A DNA stretch of 46,570 bases from assembly GCA_964452045.1 (NCBI GenBank), contig CAYVKM010000021.1, positions 1 to 46,570 of the forward strand, in the 5' to 3' direction. The stretch is from CAYVKM01 sp964452045. Its GTDB lineage: Bacteria > Calditrichota > Calditrichia > RBG-13-44-9. A model generated the notes under the pieces. The model was not told the origin of the DNA, ran no database searches, and was given only the letters and a program-made list of their open reading frames with translations. The translations under genes and the position numbers were made by a program. This document shows, piece after piece, positions 28,301-35,635 of this stretch (its first letter is position 1; the number at the start of each line of letters is the position of its first letter).

Positions 28301-28454
28301 TAATTTTGTTGACATCCATGCGTTCCACCAGACCAATCACACCCGGTTTTTTGAAGCTCAAATTTGCCTGCCCCTCATCTTCTTTATTTTCTGCAAATGA
28401 AGTAAAGGCAAATAGTGCTATTAATATAAAGGTTAAAAGGATTTTACCTTTCAT
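25344..28454 (-). CDS. 1036-residue exported surface protein with FlgD-like C-terminus
   Basis: This is a large exported protein with a signal peptide ending FAFTSFAE. The start at 28454 is chosen because GAAAGG precedes it and the signal begins there; the frame is open to 28487. Residues about 60-440 hold Asp-rich, possibly calcium-binding beta structure (DFQDLDSDGLYDPNVDRPD, DPDVGNADDDLIG). A fibronectin-like segment around 480-630 follows (IRIYQFKANNPGD, YFFAVTAFS). The C-terminus has VVPNPYW, IRIFNLAGQLIKTI, WDLRNESGLKVASGMYIAHIE, a FlgD-like sorting fold that lacks the final lysine-rich end of the other secreted proteins here. It sits between the TonB receptor and PorV genes, suggesting a receptor-associated surface protein. 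No enzyme motif is seen. Confidence 0.82.
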   Translation of the reverse strand: MKGKILLTFILIALFAFTSFAENKEDEGQANLSFKKPGVIGLVERMDVNKINLPLRNDGKVGEDAQTWYPNGQTTKSFLFAGGFAVSAFVNGEKRASWMASASLIEEWQAGTWGMDPTDDRAKFYVVDKTDGFGSQAYVDWADAVALGADFQDLDSDGLYDPNVDRPDMLGDKIIWCPLNDNTTLSQRTPRLGTLPIGLEIHQMVWAFARADALGDVIFIRYRLINPLDTDADEVIFSVMEDPDVGNADDDLIGCDTTISLGYVYNDGEDDVYGPNPPAHGVDFFQGPVVASPGDTAYLYRGPFFGIDTLVDMINLPMTSFHTYINGNAIIGDPENADIARNYQEGGKDMVGDPIIPANWGEGGGPDDNPLYFYSGDPITGTGWRDITPDDKRFLVNCGPFQLAAHDTQDIVVAYVVGQGSDALSSVSMLKINDITAQKAYDANFFVAGPPPSPKVSVRTFDKKIQLIIDLEANGTYDYDQSDKLLNRQVFEAIRIYQFKANNPGDNVSGVENSKVIAEFDVDNQYKTLYTRNLDGSIEKTWDGYNNLSPDDFESPGSAIFSYTIDKDVFDNDQPLINNKQYFFAVTAFSLNRPFAKTDTLGFFAPTYLLGSSADFLESPRQAVFFNATPNSSEFQPFLGEQAEYAGSKANHNGEVYAEAVIQDDINGHEYEVSFFDNGNYWRLSDLTTNILVLDSLFQQAMKGEIMVEGSSVDVWNFPIVSGVSVKVLNVEDKLDTAVSSLSEAETWLAADPDKPYKESAVFDRSINLVKIEKPSLSTVKKSSYFPVRLDVDTTNFGRGYRYAAAFALFRDVQDVPVKAYDISNPDQPRQLNITYNSNFTKPLLDFDGEQEVMIMNSDYAAQGAYSTNPDSAFRAQAYIIIRFKSRIDSVDIPKPFSIDITPKYPNSDVDVFTFSTGGLVRELIQQERKDALENVKVVPNPYWAYSQYETSYDAARLKFIHLDRQATIRIFNLAGQLIKTIVKNDDTNETYWDLRNESGLKVASGMYIAHIEVPNVGQKVIKFAVIQREERIDRY

Positions 28455-28487
28455 GTCATTACCTTTCAAATTTATTCCATCTTTCAA

Positions 28488-31340
28488 TTAAAATTCAAGT
28501 CTCATACCCACACGAATTGTCCTGGGGGTACCATAATTAAGTGGATCTCTTTCCAGTGCTTTATAGTCTTCAGCGTAACCCACACCGTTTTCACCTTTAC
28601 TTTGTATTTCCAACTGGCCTGCTGGTGTTTCGAGGAAAGCTGAATTATCCGGTTTTCCTGTTGATCCCCATACATCAATAAAATTCTCACGATCGAACAA
28701 ATTCTGGACCCAGACATAAGGCACTATACCAATCTTGCCAACATCAATTCTTTTATCTACCCTCAGATCCAGACGGAGAATACCAGCGGCAGTAGCAGAA
28801 TTCACATACTGGGTCAGACTTCCGTAACGGGTATAACCGGCCAGAATGTTCACCGACGCCAGTGGGGTATAAGGTCTTCCGCTGGAATAGGTAAACAGAA
28901 AATTGGCACCGGAATTTTCAAAAAGTTTTGTCCCAAAGATTTCCGGCCCCTCGGCCTTTCCGGCACGAATATCAATATTCGCGGTCAAACGATGCCGCTC
29001 ATCAAACTCCAAAGGCGCTATAGATTTGGGAGTTCGGTTTCCGGTACTTCGAAAAGCTGCCACAAAAGCACCATCGGTGGATGAACCGGTACCTTCGGAC
29101 TGAGCCAGAGTATAGTCAATTTTCATACTCAAAGGACCAACCCGTCTTAAATTAAAGGCAAAAGCCAAACCTTTTACCGTTCCGAAATCCGAATTTACCG
29201 CCCCGATCACGGTTTTGGTGGTTTGTCCGAAATTGTAACGGAGCATGGCCTGGTTTACCAGTCCACGAACGTTTTTATAATAGGCAGTAATATCCAAACT
29301 GGCAATATTGCCAATCTGGTTTTTAAATCCGAATTCATATTGAGTGGTTTGCTCCATTTTCAAGTGGCCCAGATTCTGACCCTGACCGTCCATACTCTCC
29401 AGATCATCTAAATTTATCCAGCTATCATAAAGATCAAATAATTCAGGAATCTGGCGGAATACACCATACTGAGCATGGAATACGGTACGAACGGTAATCG
29501 GATAGGCAAATCCGACGCGGGGACTGACATAGGCCTCAGTAGGGGCCTGTTCGAAATCATCTGCTGTTAGTACACCATCCGTACCCAATACTCTGGTAAC
29601 GTCCTTAATTCGCTTGAAAGCCGGATCGAAGTAATCCAGACGCGCACCCAGGTTCAGGATAAAATCCTCAAATTCTATTTTATCCTGAATATAGAAGCCC
29701 CCAATAATTGGCTTTTTAGGTCCAGCTTCTTCAAAAGTATCACCGCTCACTGTAATCATGCGATCATCATTATTATATTCATTGCCGAACAAATCATAAC
29801 CATAATAACTATACATCCCGGCATAATAGCGTTCAAGTAATGTCCTGGTATCCTTTTGAATAGCATAGGAGACTGGGCCAGTCCAGTAATAACGCACGAT
29901 ATCCTGTTCAAGTGTTCCACCAATCTCAATGAGATGGGACTTATACTGTTTGGTGAAATTGAAGTCTCCGCCCATTGCCTGGATGCGGTACCTCTGAAAT
30001 GCAGGCCATACATGACCGGCGTCATAGAAGACGCCATATTGATCCCGCTCAACAGAATTTCCATTCGCATTGAATGGTAATTCATATCCTCTGGCCGCAT
30101 TTAAATCGGCATCACCATAAGCCAGACGATTTTCATACCAGTACCCGTCACCCCGCTGGTAACGCTGATCGCGATACCTGACAATCAGATCCATAAAAGC
30201 CGTTTCGGTGAAAACCTGGGAGATTTTTAATGCGCCGCCGTATACATCTTCCTCAATTCTCGGATTATGAAAAGAATTGTTCTTGGCGTATGAATGAATA
30301 TATTGTCTGTCATCTCGCATTGATCCGTTAAAAGTAAGGGTTGCCTTCAGATTTGTGGTAAATTGAGTATTCAGTTTGCCGGTAAAACGAATAAGATCAC
30401 CGGTCATATCGTCACGCTTTTTCTGATCAATTCCGGCCAAAGGAATTTTAACCCCGGATGATTTCGGACTGGCATCATCCGTATAAATATATTCACCGGA
30501 CAAGAAGAAATCATATTTTCGATTTCCAGGATATAGGGGGCCACCAAAAGTACCGGTAACCTGATTATAGTTATAGGCATCGGTAATATTTGAGCTCACA
30601 CCCTCAATACTTCCAAAATAATCCGCCCTTCCACCTTTCGTCACAATATTAATTACTCCGGATTGAGCGCTTCCATATTTTGCGCTGAACCCTCCTAACT
30701 GGGAAGATAGCTGTTCAATTGCCGCATCGGGGACTGATCCGGCAGAATTTCCGAAAATTGCATCATTATAAGGAATACCGTCAACAATTACCAGAGTCTC
30801 ATTTCCCCGACCACCCCGGACATTGATTGTAGCATTGTTCAATTCACCCCCACTACCATCCTGAACCACTACTCCGGCATTCACGGCAACCACATTGTTC
30901 ACACCCTTGATAGGCATTCGGTTAATTTCGTCCGATTCCATAACCCGAACGGTATTTGTCGCAGATGCCTCGAAGAAGGGTCGGTCCGCCACAACCACGA
31001 TCTGCTCGCCCAATTCAATGGAAGTCTCTTCCATACCCACATCCAGGCGTGTGGTAATATCAGGCACGATACGGATATTCTCGTAAGTAATTGTCCGGTA
31101 TCCGATATAATTGAATGTTATACTGTAAACACTGGCCGGGATGTTAAGAATAACATAATAACCATCGATATCCGTCGAAGCACCCGTGGTTGTCCCTTCC
31201 ACAATTACATTAACACCAATAAGCGGGTCACCGGTAGTTTTGTCGGTAACCACACCGCTCAGCTTACCCGTGGTGCCTGCAAAAAGAAAGAAAGGCACCA
31301 GGAGTAACATTGCTGCAATGATCAAAAATTTGTTCACCAT
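28488..31340 (-). CDS. TonB-dependent outer-membrane receptor with N-terminal CarboxypepD_reg-like domain
   Basis: This 950-residue receptor has a signal peptide and a carboxypeptidase-regulatory-like domain (GKLSGVVTDKTTGDPLIGVNV ... GYYVILNIPAG-like, about 24-110). The plug domain is at about 135-245 (NNATINVRGGRGNETLVIVDGIPYND, SAKYGSAQSGVINIVTKGG), followed by a long beta-barrel ending TIRVGMRLEF with terminal Phe. This layout is that of SusC/RagA-type and related transporters, energised by TonB-ExbBD; the substrate is unknown. GGAGG eight bases before 31340 fixes the start over an in-frame codon at 31355. It is the first gene of an operon with the 1036-residue surface protein and the PorV-family protein. 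No SusD-like lipoprotein is present; the 1036-residue protein holds that position. Confidence 0.9.
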   Translation of the reverse strand: MVNKFLIIAAMLLLVPFFLFAGTTGKLSGVVTDKTTGDPLIGVNVIVEGTTTGASTDIDGYYVILNIPASVYSITFNYIGYRTITYENIRIVPDITTRLDVGMEETSIELGEQIVVVADRPFFEASATNTVRVMESDEINRMPIKGVNNVVAVNAGVVVQDGSGGELNNATINVRGGRGNETLVIVDGIPYNDAIFGNSAGSVPDAAIEQLSSQLGGFSAKYGSAQSGVINIVTKGGRADYFGSIEGVSSNITDAYNYNQVTGTFGGPLYPGNRKYDFFLSGEYIYTDDASPKSSGVKIPLAGIDQKKRDDMTGDLIRFTGKLNTQFTTNLKATLTFNGSMRDDRQYIHSYAKNNSFHNPRIEEDVYGGALKISQVFTETAFMDLIVRYRDQRYQRGDGYWYENRLAYGDADLNAARGYELPFNANGNSVERDQYGVFYDAGHVWPAFQRYRIQAMGGDFNFTKQYKSHLIEIGGTLEQDIVRYYWTGPVSYAIQKDTRTLLERYYAGMYSYYGYDLFGNEYNNDDRMITVSGDTFEEAGPKKPIIGGFYIQDKIEFEDFILNLGARLDYFDPAFKRIKDVTRVLGTDGVLTADDFEQAPTEAYVSPRVGFAYPITVRTVFHAQYGVFRQIPELFDLYDSWINLDDLESMDGQGQNLGHLKMEQTTQYEFGFKNQIGNIASLDITAYYKNVRGLVNQAMLRYNFGQTTKTVIGAVNSDFGTVKGLAFAFNLRRVGPLSMKIDYTLAQSEGTGSSTDGAFVAAFRSTGNRTPKSIAPLEFDERHRLTANIDIRAGKAEGPEIFGTKLFENSGANFLFTYSSGRPYTPLASVNILAGYTRYGSLTQYVNSATAAGILRLDLRVDKRIDVGKIGIVPYVWVQNLFDRENFIDVWGSTGKPDNSAFLETPAGQLEIQSKGENGVGYAEDYKALERDPLNYGTPRTIRVGMRLEF

Positions 31341-31621
31341 TCCTAATTCCTCCAAAAAATGTTTATCCTATGCTTTAAGGTTTTACCTCTATATCTCAAA
31401 GTTTTGATTCGAATATTAATGTTCACAAGCACCTATATTCAGAAGAAGTTTATACCGGTATATCCATCAACAGTCATCGTCACCACACATAAACCAAAAA
31501 ATTAAAAATCGTAAGAAAAAATTTTTATTCCCTCTAGATATCTTTCCACTCCCACTCACTCTATTCTAAAATCACTTATTTAGAAAAATCTAACTCACCC
31601 ATATGTGGTTATGCGAAAACA
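31341..31621 (-). promoter_or_regulatory. Upstream region of the TonB-receptor operon
   Basis: About 280 AT-rich bases lie between the terminator at 31622-31653 and the receptor start. The operon promoter should be here, because transcription from upstream is closed off by the terminator. A perfect 12-bp palindrome, TATACCGGTATA, lies at 31451-31462, about 110 bases before the start codon, and is a candidate operator. No RNA gene or small ORF is convincing. Confidence 0.4.
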
Positions 31622-31653
31622 CAGGCCAACCCGGATCACACCGGGTTGGCCTG
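31622..31653 (-). terminator. Strong intrinsic terminator after the 614-residue secreted protein
   Basis: CAGGCCAACCCGG (31622-31634) and CCGGGTTGGCCTG (31641-31653) form a perfect 13-bp GC-rich stem with a 6-base loop, followed on the minus strand by TGTTTTC. It starts 12 bases after the stop codon. Confidence 0.88.
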
Positions 31654-31665
31654 ATAAATACCATA

Positions 31666-33510
31666 TTACTTCATCAACATCATTTTCTTGGTTAAGGTAA
31701 CATTATCTGCAGTCAGGCGATAGAGATACAGCCCGGAGGCCAGATCTTTACCATTGAATGCGACTTCATGCGGACCGGCGGCTAATTTGCTATTTACCAG
31801 CGTAGACACCTTTTGTCCCAGCGTATTGAAAACATCCAACGTGACGTTGGCGGTTTTCTTCAGTTCGAACTTAATGTTAGTCGTTGGGTTGAAGGGATTC
31901 GGATAATTCTGGGCAAGTTGATAGCCATCAACCACCAAAACATTCCCGGCAATTGCACCAGCGGGAACTGCAGCTACAACCGCTCTCTCATAATACCACT
32001 CGGCTTCCGACGGATCGGACTGATTAGCTGGAGGAGCGAAAACAGAACAACCCGGATTGTTATCGTACATGTAATTCAGATCAATATAGATAGAATCGCT
32101 GGTGGCATTCCAGAGGAAATGTTCTGGCAGCATCGGGTAAATATCGGATTCTGCCGGATTTCCGGCGACAAAAAACGGATCGCTCCAGGTAACGCCACCA
32201 TCATTGGAGTATGAACCCCAGATATCGGTGGCATATATTTGCACGGTAGCAGCAGCGAGGGTAGCATCCAGTAGCACAATACCGCCGGCGCCATCATCTT
32301 CCCATTGCTGCCAGACAACCAGCAATTCATCCGCAGTGTTCCCGGTAGCAATGGAAGGATAGGCATTTCCCAATCCATTACCGGGTCTATTTGTGCCCAT
32401 TGCAGTCTGGACAGTCGGATTGGTTGGGCGGCTATAAAAATCACTGGTCAGTTCCACCATCTGCTGATCACGAGTATTCCAATAGAGAATCGGCCAATAA
32501 TCAATTGCGGCAGAGGTTGCTGTATCCGCGACTCCCTGAACGGCACCAAAAACCACATGGTAAACACCATCAGCGGAGTACATTCCATTCATCTGGGCGA
32601 AATTTTCAATAATGTATTGGCTGCCTTCCGGAGTTACTGCATCATCATCCCATATTTGCATGGTTGTCCAGGTGGCTGCCAAATCTGTAGTAGTAGCCAT
32701 CCTGATCTGACCATTGGGAGAAGTAGCGGTCACATCAGGCGCATAAAGAACGGAAAATTCATTGGGATCCTGTGGATTGATTGATGGCCACATTTCACCA
32801 ACACCCAGATCTGTGGTTAGCGGATCTTCCAGCGGCCAGATATTTCTACCGGTCCATGAGGCCATATAGTCAGTCGAGACCATCACTGTATCGCCACCAA
32901 CATAGTTTAAATTTGCTAACTGGCCCATTAATACGACATTGTCACCATCGAGTGCCATTCCCGGGAATACAGCTGCATTGCCTATACCCGGAACACTTAC
33001 TATTTGACTAAATTGATACGCCGCCTCAGATGCATCCTGGTATAGAAAAATCGGGCTATGGAAGCACATCAAGGGTACATCATCATGTCCGTTCACTACT
33101 CTGATCCAGCCGGTGCGACCCAGGGTTTCATCAACAGATTGATTACCATAAAAAATACCCAGACCAAAATCATAATAATCGTAAGTTACATAGCGCTGGC
33201 CGCCGTTCGTAGCTATTTTCGAATAAACGAAATGCATACCATCCTGTCCATCCGGAGTATCCAGTGCATAAGCACTCTGCCTGGCAGTGATATTATTTGT
33301 CTCATAATCGTACCAGGTACCACCAAGCAGGGATCGCGCTTCGATAGATGTTGGGTTTACATTACTGGTCATTCCTTTAATTCTTTGAAGAAAAGCTTCA
33401 TCATCTGCAGGTGTCACTCTCTGAGCGCGTTGCTCATTAAAGTTACCTGCAAATGAAATTGAAAAAATCAGTAAAACCACAACAAAAACAGTAATAAAAT
33501 TTTTGAACAT
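31666..33510 (-). CDS. Secreted propeller-like protein with C-terminal sorting domain
   Basis: This 614-residue exported protein has a signal peptide (VFVVVLLIFSISFAG). The body is beta-rich and resembles sialidase/BNR propellers. One clear Asp-box-like motif, SNDGGVTWSDP, lies late in the body, and related degenerate segments occur earlier (STDYMASWTGRNIWP, TTDLAATWTTMQIW). No sialidase catalytic arginine triad can be assigned. The end is a full Por/type IX-like domain: AQNYPNPFNPTTN, GQKVSTLV, SGLYLYRL, KKMMLMK. The start at 33510 has AAAGGAGGAG at ideal spacing. A second strong ribosome-binding site lies 70 bases upstream. As a single-gene unit with strong translation signals and a strong terminator it may be an abundant surface protein (inference). 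Confidence 0.85.
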   Translation of the reverse strand: MFKNFITVFVVVLLIFSISFAGNFNEQRAQRVTPADDEAFLQRIKGMTSNVNPTSIEARSLLGGTWYDYETNNITARQSAYALDTPDGQDGMHFVYSKIATNGGQRYVTYDYYDFGLGIFYGNQSVDETLGRTGWIRVVNGHDDVPLMCFHSPIFLYQDASEAAYQFSQIVSVPGIGNAAVFPGMALDGDNVVLMGQLANLNYVGGDTVMVSTDYMASWTGRNIWPLEDPLTTDLGVGEMWPSINPQDPNEFSVLYAPDVTATSPNGQIRMATTTDLAATWTTMQIWDDDAVTPEGSQYIIENFAQMNGMYSADGVYHVVFGAVQGVADTATSAAIDYWPILYWNTRDQQMVELTSDFYSRPTNPTVQTAMGTNRPGNGLGNAYPSIATGNTADELLVVWQQWEDDGAGGIVLLDATLAAATVQIYATDIWGSYSNDGGVTWSDPFFVAGNPAESDIYPMLPEHFLWNATSDSIYIDLNYMYDNNPGCSVFAPPANQSDPSEAEWYYERAVVAAVPAGAIAGNVLVVDGYQLAQNYPNPFNPTTNIKFELKKTANVTLDVFNTLGQKVSTLVNSKLAAGPHEVAFNGKDLASGLYLYRLTADNVTLTKKMMLMK

Positions 33511-33915
33511 AACTCCTCCTTTTAATTTAGTGAGTTTAAATCCATACAAGCACCTTTCAAAACAATTCACATCATGCATCCTCCTTTCCTCTTCCGGTTT
33601 GAATTTATTATACTTATGGTTATTTAGGGCAAATATAGTACCACGCTTTGATAGTTTTTTACTAAACAGATATTTTTTCGTAATTTAACTGCAGAATATA
33701 CTTCATCATAAAACGATAATTGGAGGCATTTTACCTATTTTTGATAGGAAAAAATTTTCCTACTTAAAGGGTAGATTGTATCTTGATTTTGCGATAATCC
33801 CCGGAAGTTTTTGTTTCACTTTTATTATCTAAACAGCACCTGTAAAATTAATAATATATAATAAAATATTACTTTGCAAGAATTAAAAAAACTTAGCCGC
33901 AGAAAGGAATTTTTG
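33511..33915 (-). promoter_or_regulatory. 405-base leader/promoter region with an extra ribosome-binding site
   Basis: This AT-rich region upstream of the 614-residue protein must hold its promoter. On the minus strand a second AAAGGAGG at about 33580-33587 is followed by GCATGATGTGA. This gives either a start-stop mini-ORF (ATG ATG TGA) or an in-frame GTG (33570) that would extend the main protein. No RNA gene is recognisable in the remaining sequence. Confidence 0.4.
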
Positions 33916-34251
33916 TTATTTAGAAATCTCCGGGTAAAACTGAGAAAGGGTATGCAATGTTTCGGAATTCATTTGCTCAAATTCCACACCAATATAAAAC
34001 AGATTCTCACTCACCTCTTCAATGTGCCGGATGTATCCATCGACATGAATCACATCTTCTCCCACGCCGAGATGCATCTGAACTTTCGAGTCCACCGGGA
34101 AGGATATTCGTTCTTCAATCATCACTCCCTTGCGACTCAAATCCCGGCTTAACGCCATTCCCGAATAGGTTATTCTTCCGGATTCATCTATCACGTCATA
34201 GGATATAAACAACTGGGCATCTACCCGGGCCGATTTTCTGGTATCTTTCAT
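33916..34251 (-). CDS. PilZ-domain protein
   Basis: This 111-residue protein has the two PilZ c-di-GMP signatures: RKSAR (residues 5-9, RxxxR) and DLSRKG (37-42, DxSxxG). These are followed by beta strands with a hydrophobic pattern (VQMHLGVGEDVIHVDGYIRHIEE) and FYIGVEF, the usual closing strand. PilZ proteins change partner activity on binding c-di-GMP. The start has GAGGAG and overlaps the upstream stop by 4 bases (ATGA). It lies downstream of the GDP-mannose synthesis gene, which suggests c-di-GMP control of surface polysaccharide; this is inference. Confidence 0.85.
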   Translation of the reverse strand: MKDTRKSARVDAQLFISYDVIDESGRITYSGMALSRDLSRKGVMIEERISFPVDSKVQMHLGVGEDVIHVDGYIRHIEEVSENLFYIGVEFEQMNSETLHTLSQFYPEISK

Positions 34252-34568
34252 GATGACTCCTCAAGGTTTATCTCACTTTCTTCAAGAATGGATCTTAATT
34301 TGGGAGATAAAAAAACATTCCCCAATTCAACGGTTTTCAAATACTGTAATACGACATCAATATTCTGATCTATCTGATAATCTTTATTAATAAAAAATAC
34401 TTTTCTTTCACCTACCAAACAAAATCCACCGTTAAATCGGCCGGGTTCAACTCTCACCTCAATGTCCTGCCGCCGTACGATTTCCAGAAGTTCTTCCAGC
34501 AATAATTGCTTTTCCTGGTCGATAACTGGCGCTTTTGGTTTCCTTTTTTTCTGTTTAAATGTATTCAT
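34248..34568 (-). CDS. Small protein of unknown function between manC and the PilZ gene
   Basis: This 106-residue cytoplasmic protein has a very basic N-terminus (KQKKRKPK), a helix (KQLLLEELLEIVRRQDIEVRVEP) and a strand-turn region (GRFNGGFCLVGERKVFFINKDY). The acidic end is ILEESEINLEESS. I do not recognise a family. The chosen ATG at 34568 lies inside the last codons of manC and has GGGATGG just ahead; an in-frame start at 34598 is possible. The 3' end overlaps the PilZ start (ATGA). Tight overlap on both sides indicates a coupled operon and argues the ORF is real. Confidence 0.7.
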   Translation of the reverse strand: MNTFKQKKRKPKAPVIDQEKQLLLEELLEIVRRQDIEVRVEPGRFNGGFCLVGERKVFFINKDYQIDQNIDVVLQYLKTVELGNVFLSPKLRSILEESEINLEESS

Positions 34569-35634
34569 CCATCCCTGTTTTTTTAAGCTGTTCGACAATT
34601 TCCTTCACATCCTGGCTTTTGTTTTTCCGGCAAATCAGAATTGCATCTCCGGTATCAACAACGATGAGGTTTTTTATTCCAACCATGGCTACCAGCTTAT
34701 TTGGCGCATGGACATAATTTTCACCGGAATCGACCTGCACAATGTCTTTGTATTCCCCGGAATTTTTATTCTTATCCTTTTCGGAAATATCATATACCAC
34801 TTCCCAGCTGCCGACATCATTCCAGCCCATCTGGGTCGGTATCACATAAACATCCTGCGAAGTTTGCATCACTCCGTAATCGATGGAAATACCGCGCAAC
34901 CTGCGATAAACATCTTCCAGAATAGAAACCTGATTTTTTTTACCAAGAACCGGTTTAATTTCCATCAAGCCTTCGTGAAGCTCGGGTAATTTTTCTTCGA
35001 TTTCCTTTAATATTTTTGAGGCTTTCCAGATAAACATTCCGCTGTTCCAGTAAAAATCGCCACTTTCCAAAAATCGTTGGGCGGTTTCAAAATTTGGCTT
35101 TTCCGCAAAAGTCTTCACCTTGTAGATCTTGTGCCCATTAAATTTCTGTACAAAATCCCCTCTTTGAATGTAACCATAGCCTGTGGATGGGTTGTCGGGG
35201 GTTATTCCAAGGGTTACCAGATTACTTGTCTCAAAGGCAAATTTGGCAGCCTGCATGGTGACAGATTTAAACTCTTTTACATTGGTGATAAGATGATCTG
35301 CGGGCAGAACAACCATAACACCTTCATCATCGATTTGTTGAACTGCCAGCGCAGCCAGACCTATACAGGGTGCGGTGTTCCGGCCAAACGGTTCAATAAT
35401 AAAATTATTATCGGTAATTTTGGGTATTTGATTTTTAATGATTTCCTGTTGATCCGGGTTGGTAACAATAAAAATGTTCGAGGGTTTAACCAGCTTTTGC
35501 GTCCGGCGAAAAGTTGCCTGGATCATCGTTTCGTGATCGATGATATCCAGAACCTGTTTCGGATTTTTTGCCCGGCTGCGCGGCCAGAACCGGGTCCCAA
35601 CTCCCCCCGCCATCAATATGGCGAACATTTTCAT
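34555..35634 (-). CDS. manC: Mannose-1-phosphate guanylyltransferase
   Basis: This 359-residue enzyme makes GDP-mannose from mannose 1-phosphate and GTP. The nucleotidyltransferase signature AILMAGGVGTRFWPRSR is at residues 5-21, followed by the uridylyl/guanylyl-type PKQ (25-27) and FIIEPFGRNTAPCIGLAA. VVLPADHLI carries the metal-binding Asp. Its length fits the short ManC form without the phosphomannose isomerase cupin domain, so that activity is encoded elsewhere. GGGAGG precedes the ATG, which lies one base after the stop of the TPR lipoprotein. The phosphomannomutase at 4660 supplies its substrate. Confidence 0.93.
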   Translation of the reverse strand: MKMFAILMAGGVGTRFWPRSRAKNPKQVLDIIDHETMIQATFRRTQKLVKPSNIFIVTNPDQQEIIKNQIPKITDNNFIIEPFGRNTAPCIGLAALAVQQIDDEGVMVVLPADHLITNVKEFKSVTMQAAKFAFETSNLVTLGITPDNPSTGYGYIQRGDFVQKFNGHKIYKVKTFAEKPNFETAQRFLESGDFYWNSGMFIWKASKILKEIEEKLPELHEGLMEIKPVLGKKNQVSILEDVYRRLRGISIDYGVMQTSQDVYVIPTQMGWNDVGSWEVVYDISEKDKNKNSGEYKDIVQVDSGENYVHAPNKLVAMVGIKNLIVVDTGDAILICRKNKSQDVKEIVEQLKKTGMDEYI

Positions 35635-35635
35635 A

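Noticed and set aside
18028..33510. Possible complete type IX secretion locus
   Set aside because: Sorting-domain proteins and PorV-family barrels are present, but no PorK/L/M/N, SprA or PorU-like gene is in the window, so only cargo and one possible shuttle can be claimed.
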